Shown piece by piece: positions 34,307 through 45,173 of a DNA stretch of 64,000 bases. Position 1 is the stretch's first letter; every line of letters starts with the position of its first letter. Source of the stretch: Haematobia irritans (lineage: Eukaryota > Arthropoda > Insecta > Diptera > Muscidae); NCBI RefSeq assembly GCF_050003625.1, contig NC_134398.1:105272423-105336422 (forward strand), written 5' to 3'. The notes under the pieces were generated by a model. It did no database searches. It was not told the origin of the DNA and was given only the letters and a program-made list of their open reading frames with translations. The position numbers were made by a program, and so were the translations under genes.

Positions 34307-34882
34307 CAACTGCAGCGGGCTTGGACATATTTCAAGAAATTGCCCCTCAAAATCAAAGTCAAATAACATGGCAATTGTAAGAAAGGATGAAAGAAAGTCG
34401 GATGTTTTATTTGCCACCAGTACTGATATGTGTGCATGTGCACAAGCAGCAGATTCAGTGTCAATTTCAGGTGATTAATTTTCTTGGTATATGACAGTGG
34501 GGCAAGTAACCACATGACACATTTGAGAGAACACATGTGCAATATTCGTGATGTTGTCAATAAAAAGTAATTATTGCCGACAAAAACGAACTTGTAGTCG
34601 AATCTATTGGAGATGATATACAAGTAGGTTGTGGAAAATACAAGAAGCGTGTTACAATCAAGGATGTGGGGTACGTCCACAATTTATGTGCAAACCTACT
34701 TTTAGTGCGTCAAATGACTAAGCATGGCAAAAAGGTCATTTTCAAAGGAGACAAATGCGATATTGTAGATAAAAAGGGCCATGTTATTGTCACTGATAGC
34801 GCAAGAAATCAAGTATGCCGTTTATATTGCAAATCTAGTGAAAAGATTGGTAAAGTATTTGCAGTTACTAACGATTTTAACA
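34307..34882 (+). pseudogene. copia-type zinc knuckle, protease and pre-integrase remnants
   Basis: Begins with the second half of the knuckle (CSGLGHISRNCPS). Stops at about 34478 and frameshifts follow. From 34666 a frame of 80 codons reads VGYVHNLCANLLLVRQMTKH then GKKVIFKGDKCDI, the conserved copia region after the protease. It is broken off by the mariner insertion at 34883. Confidence 0.7.
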
Positions 34883-34899
34883 GGTGGTCTGATAAGTCC

Positions 34900-36858
34900 C
34901 CGGTCTAACAAAGAAAAACACATTTTTTTGTCAAAATTTGTTTTCATGTTGAATAGCTCCGGTGGGTGGGGAAGCAATTCGAAGCCCAATTCATGAATTT
35001 TTGCCATCGTTCTCAATGACTTGTGGCACGGTGCGTTGACTTCACTTTTTTCTTTTTCATATGGGGCCGTTTTGCCGCGATTTCGACCTTCAAACGGTCC
35101 AATAACGCCATATAATAGTCACTGTTTATGGTTTTTCCCTTCTCAAGATAATCGATAACAATTATTCCATGCGCATCCCAAAAAACAGAGGCCATTACTT
35201 TGCCAGCGCACTTTTGAGTCTTTTCTCGCTGTTCACGCTCGAATAAGTGTGAACGCCTTTTCGTTATGAGATACCAAATATTGCCTTTAATGGGCATCCC
35301 TAATTGCGTGAACGTTTCGTCCTCCACACCATTGTTTGCCGCCGTTGGATGATCCGAGGGGATCACTGTAGTCTAAAGAGAAGAGGAGATGAGAGAAATA
35401 ATAATAGAAGCAGTAGTTAAGAACAAATTATCATAGAGCGCGAAGCTTAACCATCGTCGGTGTACGAAAAGTAAACCGATCAGTGAAAGTTTGTAAATAA
35501 TTAAACAGAATAATTCTAATAAGCAATCGGCATCGACGGCAAACATTAAGTGACAAATATAGGTAGTGTTGGATAAGTCATAAATATAAGTGTGAAAGTG
35601 TCACAAATAAACCAATTGAATTGCTACAATTGAAACATCAAAGATTCTTTTTATTGTAAGCTTGGCAAGGCAATCGATATTATCTGCCCCGGGGGGCATT
35701 TGTGGCTCAAAAAGACTATCACACCAGTAGTGATCTGCCCCTTCGAGAGCGAGTTAATTTTTTGCCTATTACAAATAGTATTACACCAGAGGAAAGTAAA
35801 ATCCATTCGGACATCTCCAAGTGTTGTTTGACTAAAGGCCGGTACTCCGTTCGGTTTTCGCGTTGAAACTCCATACAAAATTAAAAAATGCGAAAAACTA
35901 GCGAAATTTTTCCATTTGTGGTACTTTGTTTTTTTCGAGTGGAAAAACTGACGTTTATAGCATGGCGCCATTTGCAATGTGAATTAAGAAATAGTTTATT
36001 TATTAAACCTATTTGTGTGGGTTTATAACACAAACACGGATTATATTTTTGCTCCGAAACTATACAAAGGATCAAAGGACTAGCAGATCAATTGCCCAAG
36101 GAAAATAAAATGTTAATTTTGTAATTGCAAGCAGCAACCACCAACTTAATTCAATATCGCTCCCTGTAAAATAGCGCTCCAATTTACCTAAATAAACACC
36201 GCTTTCTATGTGCGAAATAATGGTTTCTATAAAATTTTTTCGCAAGAATGAACATAGTACCGGCCTTAAGGCCGGAGAGTTGGGATTAGGCCCCAACACT
36301 CGCTTCGGAGACGTTTCACCGGTCGCTGTCCACTCAGCCGACTGTCGATTGGACTCAAGAGTGTAGTGATGGAGCCATGTTTCATCCATTGTCACATATC
36401 GACGGAATAATTCGGGTGTATTACGAGTTAATAGCTGCAAACACCGCTCAGAATCATCAACACGTTGTTGTTTTTCGTCAAATGTGAGCTCGCGCGGCAC
36501 CCATTTTGCACAGAGCTTCCGCATATCCAAATATTGATGAATGATATGACCAACACGTTCCTTTGATATCTTTAAGGCCTCTTCTATCTCGGTCAACTAC
36601 ATTTTACGGTCATTCAAAATCATTTTGTGGATTTTTTTTTATGTTTTCGTCGGTAACCACCTCGTTCGGGCGTCCACGGCGTTCACCGTCCTCCGTGCTC
36701 ATTTCACCTTGCTTGAATTTTGCATACCAATCAATTATTGTTGATTTCCCTGGGGCAGAGTCCGGAAACTCATTATCAAGCCAAGTTTTGGCTTCCACCG
36801 TATTTTTCCTCTTCAGAAAACAGTATTTTATGAAAACACGAAATTCCTTTTTTTCCAT
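34900..36858 (-). pseudogene. mariner transposase, broken
   Basis: Cut-and-paste transposase. The N-terminal helix-turn-helix begins at about 36858 (KKEFRVFIKYCFLKRKN, then GKSTIIDWYAKFKQGE). A frameshift and stop occur near 36600. The second helix-turn-helix and first catalytic D follow (RRYVTMDETWLHHY, about 36390), up to GETSPKR where the insertion lies. The remainder resumes with KTQKCAGKVMASVFWDAHG at 35225. The second catalytic D region is damaged by a small deletion near 35050. The better-preserved relative at 53000-58400 shows the same family. Confidence 0.8.
35228..36303. mobile_element. composite insertion inside mariner copy 1
   Basis: 35833-36269 has inverted ends TAAAGGCCGGTACT / AGTACCGGCCTTA and is probably a small fold-back MITE. 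Part of it (36068-36190) recurs at 39755-39880. 35345-35665 contains an AATAAA and a TTTTTATTG end reminiscent of an LTR, but no partner LTR was found. No gene recognised. Confidence 0.4.
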
Positions 36859-37034
36859 TTTTTCACAATAACAAAAGTTGCTTCACAAAAGACGCTCTAT
36901 CTCACAAACTAATTGACTTACAGACGTCAAATTTTGACACGAATCATTTAAAGGTTGGTACTATATAAAAATAATATGCATTTAATACTAGCGACGCCAT
37001 CTATGTGTCAGACCGGGGACCTATCAGCCAACAA

Positions 37035-37770
37035 GTGAGTAGAGAAGTCGGATCTATTGGAAATAGAGCATTGTTAACATTCATTGATGATTCCAACAAA
37101 TTGTTTGTTTATCCAATCAAGAAGAAATCCGAGGTTTTCCCCAAATCAGTGCTCGAAAAAAAAATAAAGATTTTGAGATCAGATAATGGGGGGAATATAC
37201 CAGCGAAAGATTTTCCGAATTCTTACGTAAGTGTGGAATACTACATCCAAAATCGTGCCCTTACACACCCGAACAAAATGAAGTCGCTGAACGGATTAAC
37301 CGGACGATTATACAGAGGGTAAGATGCATGCTAATAGTTGGTGGCCTTGATCAACGTTTTTGGGCAGAAGCTGCTTCTACCGCTTCGTACTTGATAAATA
37401 GAGTACCACGTCTAGGAACCAAGAAATGCCCAGAAGAAATAGGGTCTGGCCGAAAACCAAATTTGAAACATCTGAAAGTGTTTGGATGTGCTGCTTTAGT
37501 GCATGCACCGAAACAACACAGATTTAAGCAAGATCCGAAGTCGTCGGAGCGTATAATGGTTGGATACAGCGCAGAAAATAAGACTTTTCGATTATTTGAC
37601 CCAAGAGATAAGAAAATAATAGTCAGTTGTGACGTAGTATTTCTTGAAGACTGGATTTTCAGCAATAAAATATGTTTCTTCAGACCCACAGAGTATAAAA
37701 GAAGCTGTATCGTCCGAATGTGCTGAAAATTGGAAAGATGCCATGCGAGAGGAAATTAACTCCCTGAAGG
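37035..37770 (+). pseudogene. copia-type integrase and start of RT, broken
   Basis: The integrase core begins after the mariner with ALLTFIDDSNKLFVYPIKKK (first catalytic D region) and KILRSDNGGN (second D). A frameshift at about 37322 is followed by a 132-codon frame: GGLDQRFWAEAASTASYLIN then KHLKVFGCAALVH. The catalytic E region (NPNKMKSLNGLTG) is degraded. After a further frameshift, the start of RT reads ENWKDAMREEINSLK (about 37730-37770), then similarity ends. Confidence 0.8.
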
Positions 37771-38250
37771 TTAACTCTTCATTGCATGATTTAATTTGTG
37801 CAAGGATAAAAATTTTTTAGTATGTTAGACCTGTTGTATATGGAGTTATGATACCGTAAACCAATTTTCGTTCAATTCTGATCACTGTAGGAAAAGTTAC
37901 GTAACATTGCATATATGCAATTTCATGCAGATAATCAATTTCTTTAGTGCATGGTGTTATCCCTATATATCACCCGTAGAGGAGGAATGTGATCAAATCC
38001 AACATGTTTTAAGTGAAAAATTTTACTGCTGGATGGGGAAAATGGATCCTTTTTTATTAAAAAAATTGTTTTCTCGCCAAACATAAAATGTATGCCAAAA
38101 TCACATACATCGAAAACTAACATTTTAGTTCTGAAACATGTTTGAGGTGATCCTATTCCTTCTCGGGCTGCAATGTTAAAGTCAAACATTTGGGATTTTA
38201 AATTATTTCTGCCATTTTTGATGCACATCTAGTTCCCCATTTTTACATTT
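37771..38250. other. no gene recognised
   Basis: AT-rich DNA after the copia relic. Short - strand frames here lack domain signatures. Confidence 0.4.
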
Positions 38251-38254
38251 AACA

Positions 38255-38560
38255 CAAAGGGAAGTGAACGCAACCCCAAAGAGGCGGGACCGTTTGGCGG
38301 GCTTCGCCAAACTGTTCCACGTGAAACGGTGCAACGGTCGGAAGGGCTGCGAAACTTCTAGGGAGTGACAAGCAAAAAATGGAGAACCACTTAAAGAAAA
38401 GAGGATGACGAACAGAAACATCGTACGAATCATTGCCGGCCACCTAGAGTTGGGGGCACATCTGTGCCGAGTAAGAGCAGCGGATGATTGTGTATGTAGC
38501 CGTATTTTGACGAAAAAGATACCTTGGAACTCTGTTAGAACAAAGGAGGTAGAACGTACC
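38255..38560 (+). pseudogene. LINE ORF2 C-terminal relic (after RNase H)
   Basis: Unusually GC-rich for its surroundings. At 38403 the + strand reads NRNIVRIIAGHLELGAHLCR then VRAADDCVC, matching the conserved 'TGHxxLxxHLxRxxxxDDxxC' region near the C-terminus of I/Jockey-group LINE ORF2. Upstream frames are broken. Only about 300 bp survives. Confidence 0.4.
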
Positions 38561-38598
38561 ACAAGCTGAAAACTGATTTTGGTGTATGTCAGCCTATA

Positions 38599-38657
38599 CA
38601 CACTCAAAAAATCGCTTCTGGAACATATACTCCCAAACACATTTTGCTTCAAGCATA
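38599..38657. repeat. left end of a TA-flanked MITE ('Y'), cut by ITmD37E copy A
   Basis: CACACTCAAAAAATCGCTTC onward matches the first ~60 bp of the complete Y copy at 39148. The continuation of this Y copy is found beyond ITmD37E copy C, at 52490. Confidence 0.65.
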
Positions 38658-38808
38658 AAGGGTGATACGGTCAAAATTTGGTCAATATAAACTTGACGTA
38701 TTTCTTTCAATTTTGCATTTAAAAAACCTGAACACCCCTCATTTTGAAGGTGTGTGTGTAGAATGTTGCTCCTATTTTGATTTTGAAATTCACTCTTCAG
38801 TTGTCAAA

Positions 38809-40477
38809 ATGCCGTCCAAGCAAGAAGAGCAGCGTATCAAAATTTTGCTCGCGCATCGCGAAAATCCGAGCTACTCGCACGCAAAGCTGGAAAAATCGCT
38901 AAAAGTTGCCAAATCAACCGTTACAAATGTAATTAAAGTGTTTGGGGAACGTTTGTCGACAGCCAGGAAGTCTGGATCGGGGGGAAATCGAAAACCGGAA
39001 GCCGCTGAGACGACAAAGAGAGTTATCGGTAGTTTCAAGCGAAACCCTAACCTCTCTCTCCGAGATGCCGCAAATAAGCTGGGTGTATCGTCTACAACCG
39101 TGCATCGAGCCAGAAAACGAGCCGGAATATCAACTTACAAAAAGGTACACGCTCACAAAAAATCGCTTCTGTAACATATACTCCCAAACATATTTTGCTT
39201 CAAGCATATACATTTTTGGCTATTGCCCAAACATTTATATGTTTGATCTCTTCCAATATATAATATGTTTGAAAGCATATTGGTCTAAACAATATATGTT
39301 TAAGTAGTCAATTTCCAAACATTTTGTATTTTTGCATCCAAATTCAATAATGTTGTCTTCCAAAAAACAATATGTTATTATGTGAACATATAATATGTTT
39401 GGAAGCATTTTGCACCCAAAAATATTATATGCTTAAAAAAATTCTCCCAAACAATATTGTGCTCAAAATTTTATTTATTTATTTATATATTTACAATCAT
39501 AATGAATTATGAAAATAAACAGGTAATATAGGTGCTAACAACATAGGTTTTCGAACTGAATGCTCAAAATTTTGTTTCTGCCCAATTGTATATTCCCCCA
39601 CATCTTTCTCACTTCCACGAGATTTTTTAGTTCTTAGCACCTTTTTCTGTAATACAAACATTGTAGAAGAAATTATTCAATTGTATGATTTTTTTTATTT
39701 TAATTTTACCTTTTGCCGGACGGGGATTCGAACAGCGGGCCACACAGTTTGTAAGGATCAAAGAAGTAGCTGATCAATTGCCCAAGGAAAAATAAAATGT
39801 TAATTTTGTAATAACAAGCAACAACCACCAACTTAATTCAATAACGCTCCCTGTTAAATAGCGCTCCAAGCTACTAAACACATATATGTTTATAGGCTAT
39901 TTCTAAATTAATATATGTTTGCATCCAAGCATATTATATTTACAAACATTTTATGTCCCAAACATAATATGTTCTAACATATTAACATATATGTCCCAAA
40001 CATGTTATGCTAGTTTATGAACATTATATGCTTGCACTCAAAAATATTGTGTTTAAAAATTTGTTTTCCAAACATATAATGTTTATAGCCAAACATATGA
40101 AAAACAGTCTTTTTCATCCGTGTAGTGACTAAAATCGCGATGATAAACAAAATACGACGGCCAAAGCGCGATCCCGGAGGCTGTACACGACGATGCTGAC
40201 GAAGTTTGACTGGACGACGAAACCTACGTCAAAGCCGAATACAAGCAGCTTCCGGGACAGGAGTTTTATACGGCAAAAGGAAGGGGAAAGGTAGAAATAC
40301 TGGGCTATTGTCAAGCGGAACCTAAAGAAGACCAAAAAAACTGCTAAGGACGAGCAGCAGTTCAAGGCAAACTGGCTTTCTGCGGCGAAGAAGGTGGACA
40401 AGGTGGCTGTACAAAATCTGATGGCAGGTGTCAAGCGTGAGGTCTGGCAATTCGGATTTGGAAAAGCGAAAGCCTAA
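38809..40477 (+). pseudogene. ITmD37E transposase, copy A, interrupted and deleted
   Basis: Starts ATG at 38809 (MPSKQEEQRIKIL). The helix-turn-helix DNA-binding half is intact to YKKV at 39147. Then 975 bp of the Y MITE intervene. After 40123 the frame resumes damaged (first catalytic D region DDETYVKAEYKQLPG-like), then jumps at about 40290 from KGRGKV to KYWAIVKR. The second D and catalytic E are therefore missing. It cannot be active. Confidence 0.8.
39148..40122. mobile_element. Y MITE (975 bp), nested in ITmD37E copy A
   Basis: Ends CACGCTCACAAAAAA / TTTTTCATCCGTG-like, TA at 39146-39147 and 40123-40124. ITmD37E copies B and C show the empty site (GGTAGTGAC). Dense in AAACATATTATATGTTTG-type palindromic phrases. 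No ORF. Confidence 0.7.
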
Positions 40478-41039
40478 CTGAATATTTTTTCTGAGTTTTA
40501 TACTAATTGAACTTGAAAAAGAAATTTAATTTGATTTTTTAAATAAACGATTTCACCGATTTACACGCGTTTTTCTTTGACCAAATTTTGACCGTATCAC
40601 CCTTTAAATATAATCAATATATTAATAAAACATGTCTTTTATTGAAGAAAAAGTTGCTTATATAAGTAAATAAAATTGTATTTAAAAACGAAGATATTGT
40701 GATAATTTTGAAGTAAAATGTTTACCACAAATATGTAAGATTTGTCCAAATGAATGAAAAAAGTTCAATAAAATCATTCCATATATGAATTCAATTCAGT
40801 TAATTTTTTATACCCTGCGCCACACTGTGGAACAGGGTATTATAAGTTAGTGCATATGTTTTCATTCTGTAGTATAGTGGTACATAAATATAGAAAAATG
40901 TTAACTAATATATGGAATGCGTTCTAACCAATTTCTACGAAAATTACATTGTTCAAATAAATCAAAATGTCTTTGGCGCTATACTAAGTTCAACTTCTTC
41001 AATGAGTTCATTTTAACTTAAAGAAGGGTTCACTTTTTT

Positions 41040-41125
41040 CTGAAAGCAGGAGGAATCGAACTAAGACCTGTAGTTTTGTAATCCAACACATTATACCCTA
41101 CTCCGCGGCATAGCTCGTTTCCCTA
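41040..41125 (-). pseudogene. tRNA-like pseudogene or SINE head
   Basis: On the - strand TTAGTTCGATTCC resembles a B box, preceded about 45 bp upstream by GGAGTAGGGTATAATG, a weak A box. No acceptor-stem pairing is evident, so this is not a functional tRNA. The second copy is at 46843-46925. Confidence 0.3.
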
Positions 41126-42571
41126 GCCTAGGTATATTATTGTACTTTAGTACATGTAATTAAATATTTGCTTATTTGTTAGCCTATCATTACTGTTTTT
41201 TTCTCCAAACTGTTGGGAAGACAGCTGTTTTGGATGCCAACATCCTCAGTTCTCTTTATAGGACGATCTATTCATTTCAATTGATGAACTATAGTGGTAA
41301 AGTGTTCTTCTATTTGCTGAGAACGAGCTTTAACATGTTGGATCTTTTAAAGCAAATGTCTTATCCTCCTTTTCTTATTAACGATAACGAAATACAACAT
41401 TTGGGTAGTATACAAATATAAATAAGGTATTTTTAAATATATTTCAAAAAGTTTCGCAAGATTTGGTTAAAATTTTCTAAAATTAACTGTCTTTCCGGGT
41501 GGATTCACTTACTTTGAGGAGATACGAAATTTTGCGTTTTGTGAATTTGTAAAGAGGAACATGCAGTGAAAGAAGAGACAACCATAGGTACACGCACAGA
41601 AGAAGCATGATTGTCACGATCATATTCGAAGAGAAAAATAATATGATAGGAGCTATTTTTGCGGCACCATGTAACATTTTCACCTGCAACCATGTTGGCT
41701 CAGTGAACATAGTTCTAAGAAAAATAACATTGTCCTCATCTAAAATGTTATTATGTTGATGAAAAGAAATTTGTTTGAATTAAAAGCCAATGGTCACGAT
41801 CTAAAATGTTATGGAATTCGTCAAAATGTTTTTCTTGCAGTTACTTTTTTGTCGTCGAAAAAAGGATGTCGCTTGAGAAAAGAAAACACAAAATTAACTT
41901 TATTTATTTGTTTTTATTCATTTATGAACTAATTAATTGTTTATTTGTATTTATAACGTCGTACAAGCAAACATCACATATTTTTACACACTGAATTTTG
42001 GTTCAATTTCAACAATAAGTAATCATTCCATATTTACTTCGTGGCCATCTAATGTATAAACGCAGACGTCATGTAACTGCAAATAAAAATAAATGATACC
42101 ATATAGCAAACTGCAGAACAAAAAACAGGTACATTTTTCTCAATTACACTTCCCTTTTCTGTGTTCACATAAAACCACGTGCCACTTCTGAATACATAAA
42201 TTAACACAGTAATTCCGTTCTTTTCGCTGCAAAAAAAGATAGAAAATAAAATGGCCACGAAAAAAAATGTACATGGTCTTTATGGCCATGTAATGGTTCT
42301 AGACATGTCTATATGTAACCTATAAAAATACTCTTTTCCCTACAAAAAAGTCGAAAAATTGAATGGTCAGGTACATGATTTTCCCGACGATGTAATGGTC
42401 TCAAATTTTATCATTTAAATAATAGAACATGTTTGCGATATTAGAACCATTTAAATGCTTATTACCAACATACATTTTTCTCTGCTCGAAAATTATTTTT
42501 ACAAAGACAAAAAACATGCTTTTCGCGACAATTACATGCTGTAGATACGCTTTAAATGGATGCGGCAACCA

Positions 42572-43372
42572 CACTGAAAAAAAGCTTGTCCGGTTCCAAA
42601 AATTTCGTCTTTACTTTACAAATTTTGGTATTGATTCCGAGAAGAAGCGAAGAATACAAGTAAGGATACTTTTAAGACACAATTTCGTTTAAATTTGGGG
42701 TTTGTGTACATGCTTCTAGGAAGCAAATTTAAATTTTCCGCTTTTTCAGCTTTTTTTCTTCATATGCTATCAAAGTCCTTTAAAACGAGTTGACGATAAC
42801 TTTAGTTTCCAAATTAAGACTCGACTTCCAGTAGAAATTATGTTATGTTTCAAGTAAAAAAGTCTTTAAAATTATAGTGTTGAAAAACATGTCCGATTTT
42901 TTGCTTTGTAGTACAATTTGATCAATTTTAAAAAATTTTTCTGAATTATTAAAGCCAAGTTGACCTTAGCTCAAACATTTTTTCTTTCATGTTATGATAC
43001 CAATTTTTAAGTGAAATCACTTAATTATAAGGACAATAGGACTTCATTGAAGAGTTTATCGACTTTTGGACAAGGAAAAAAGCTTTATATTAGAGAAATG
43101 CGTCTTCTTTCATTAAAAGTCAGCCAACGAAAAATTTTCATTGATATAACGAAACAATTTCATTAATAGAATGAAAATATTCGTTAATAGTACGAAACGT
43201 TACGTTGATTAACAGAAAATTCGTTATATTAAGGAAAAAATGCATTGTATTAACGAATTTGTTTCATTTGGTGACTTTTAACGACACATTTCGTTAATAT
43301 AACGAAACTTTTTCTATTAGTGTATTTTAAAGACATGAAATCTTTGACCTCACGACAATATTTTTTTCAGCG
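42572..43372. mobile_element. CACTGAAAAA-type MITE ('Z'), copy in unit 1
   Basis: Ends CACTGAAAAAAAGCTTGTCC and ACGACAATATTTTTTTCAGCG. Related copies: 48079-50621, 58918-59522 (reverse orientation, complete) and 60427-60925. A smaller fold-back (TTAAAAGTCAGCCAA / GGTGACTTTTAA, about 43115-43282, with TCGTTAATATAACGAAA dyads) is nested in it. Confidence 0.65.
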
Positions 43373-43836
43373 CATGTTTTTTCTGTGCGTGTATAAATGG
43401 TGTAGAGATATACGTCGGTTTATACCCATTGTTGCGTTTTGACAATTAAATTTTTAAAATTTTATGTAAACCAAATTCTATTCCATTTGATGCAATTTTC
43501 ATAATGCGTATGGATTTTTAACTACCATTTACGAAATTCTTCCTTATCGCAAAAGCAAAATGTTATTACGAAATTAATATTTTCTCAACACACATGTTAT
43601 TGGCGATCATTTAAGGCTGCTACTGAACAAATCCTATTCAAAACAAATTATGAAGCTTTGTGATATATCCCAGCAAAAACTCCTATTACCAGGTATGGGT
43701 ACAAGTATGCCTGCGCCAAATTTGGTAACAACTTCTTCGTACATATATCAGCAGTAATACTTTTACATGGGCATGACATTGGAGGAAAGTACTTCGTTGC
43801 ATGCATATCAGCCCTCCAAAAATAAATATAAATATA

Positions 43837-44745
43837 AAGGGTGATTTGTTAAGAGCTTGATAACTTTTTTTTTTTTAAAAAAACGCATAAAATTTGCAAA
43901 ATCTCATCGGTTCTTTATTTGAAACGTTAGATTGGTCCATGACATTTACTTTTTGAAGATAATTTCATTTAAATGTTGACCGCGGCTGCGTCTTAGGTGG
44001 TCCATTCGGAAAGTCCAATTTTGGGCAACTTTTTCGAGCATTTCGGCCGGAATAGCCCGAATTTCTTCGGAAATGTTGTCTTCCAAAGCTGGAATAGTTG
44101 CTGGCTTATTTCTGTAGACTTTAGTCTAAAGGCGTCAAATCGCATGATCTTGGTGGCCAACTTACCGGTCCATTTCTTGAGATGAATTGTTCTCCGAAGT
44201 TTTCCCTCAAAATGGCCATAGAATCGCGAGCTGTGTGGCATGTAGCGCCATCTTGTTGAAACCACATGTCAACCAAGTTCAGTTCTTCCATTTTTGGCAA
44301 CAAAAAGTTTGTTAGCATCGAACGATAGCGATCGCCATTCACCGTAACGTTGCGTCCAACAGCATCTTTGAAAAAATACGGTCCAATGATTCCACCAGCG
44401 TACAAACCACACCAAACAGTGCATTTTTCGGGATGCATGGGCAGTTCTTGAACGGCTTCTGGTTGCTCTTCACTCCAAATGCGGCAATTTTGCTTATTTA
44501 CGTAGCCATTCAACCAGAAATGAGCCTCATCGCTGAACAAAATTTGTCGATAAAAAAGCGGATTTTCTGCCAACTTTTTTAGGGCCCATTCACTGAAAAT
44601 TCGACGTTGTGGCAGATCGTAAGTCTATTCATGATGAAATGTCAAAGCATACTGAGCATCTTTCTCTTTGACACCATGTCTGAAATCCCACGTGATCTGT
44701 CAAATACTAATGCATGAAAATCCTAACCTCAAAAGAATCACCCTT
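43837..44745 (-). mobile_element. rosa-type (DD41D) Tc1/mariner transposon, internally deleted
   Basis: 909 bp, ends AAGGGTGATTTGTTAAG / AAAAGAATCACCCTT, TA at 43835-43836 and 44746-44747. It encodes part of a transposase on the - strand. Absent from the paralogous unit 2, so it may have inserted after the unit duplicated, or the region may be outside the duplicated part. Confidence 0.75.
43940..44600 (-). pseudogene. rosa-type (DD41D) transposase fragment
   Basis: The catalytic domain only. First D in ILFSDEAHFWLNGYV, second in MWFQQDGATCHTARD, and a third D in PRSCDLTPLD. The spacing between second and third is 41 residues, which defines the DD41D (rosa) family first described from Ceratitis. 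Directly after the third D a deletion and frameshift occur (about 44120). The C-terminal tail (ALEDN...RMDHLRRSRGQHLNEIIF) is then read in another frame to about 43945. The N-terminal DNA-binding domain is missing. Confidence 0.8.
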
Positions 44746-44747
44746 TA

Positions 44748-45171
44748 TTTGGAAATTTGAATATTCCCAAACAAAATCTATGCTTCGCCACTACTCTGTG
44801 AATGAGAGTGTAAGCCAGTCATGTGTTAATTGATACACCATTCTAAACTTGTTTATGTTAATCGTCTTTATTAAATCATTAGTTATCGCCACGGTATGTT
44901 CGAGTTCGTATTGGACTCTCAATTTTTTGGTGTTGTTCATATTGATTTATGTCTAGCCTGGTGGCACATGAGAACACCTATGCTGGAAGCGATTCGGAGA
45001 CGTGTAGCTACTGATTCTCTTCTGGGCTTGGACGTGTCGATAACATCATTAATTACAATTCTTTTATTTAAAATTGAATTGTTTGATTTCCGAAAAATAA
45101 AATCAATGGCATGGCTGATGGTTTTGGTTACTCATTGAAAAACGTAGTTGGATTATTGCTATAAAGTGTGA
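44748..45171. other. no gene recognised
   Basis: An 80-codon + frame at 44896-45138 lacks an assignable domain. It is unique within the window, lying between the rosa element and ITmD37E copy B. Confidence 0.3.
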
Positions 45172-45173
45172 TA

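Larger units (their letters stand above)
34883..37031 (-). mobile_element. mariner (DD34D type) copy 1, with a ~1.08-kb insertion
   Basis: Inverted ends TGATAAGTCCCCGGTCTAAC (left) and GTCAGACCGGGGACCTATCA (right). 36890 down to 36304 encodes the N-terminal half and 35227 down to 34900 the C-terminal part. Between them, 35228-36303 is foreign DNA. A simple TA duplication is not seen, so the ends have eroded. Confidence 0.8.
32883..37770 (+). mobile_element. Ty1/copia retrotransposon relic (gag to start of RT), multiply interrupted
   Basis: Gag, zinc knuckle, protease/pre-integrase and integrase fragments occur in order on the + strand. They are interrupted by a SINE (33338-34296) and a mariner (34883-37031). 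The relic fades in the N-terminal part of RT at about 37770 (ENWKDAMREEINSLK). No LTRs found. Part of the region between 34880 and 37035 is also missing from copia itself (the GAG-pre-integrase H-C motif). Confidence 0.75.
38658..40604 (+). mobile_element. ITmD37E (Tc1/mariner group) transposon, copy A
   Basis: TIRs AAGGGTGATACGGTCAAAAT / ATTTTGACCGTATCACCCTT, with TA at 38656-38657 and 40605-40606. It carries a nested Y MITE (39148-40122) and an internal deletion in the catalytic domain. Confidence 0.85.
40605..43834. repeat. tandem unit 1, non-coding body (repeated at 46398-51205)
   Basis: Near-identical to the DNA right of ITmD37E copy B. It contains a TTTATACCCTGCGCCACACTG-type repeat end (40808-40870), a tRNA-like piece, and a TA-target MITE (42572-43372). 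Relative to unit 2 it has an extra ~370 bp (about 41757-42125) and lacks the 600-bp array. Short frames duplicated in both units lack domains. Confidence 0.65.

Noticed and set aside
34400..34660. A - strand 127-codon frame (34297-34680)
   Set aside because: It overlaps the SINE end and copia gag/protease remnants, which explain the DNA on the + strand.
38203..38652. 149-codon - strand frame
   Set aside because: It lies opposite a better-explained + strand LINE C-terminal relic and has no recognisable motif.
41040..41125. Functional tRNA gene
   Set aside because: Only a B-box-like stretch is convincing; acceptor and D-stem pairing are not evident.
41176..42692. Several 60-90-codon frames repeated in both tandem units
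   Set aside because: They recur only because the unit is duplicated; no domain, and differing indels between units break them.
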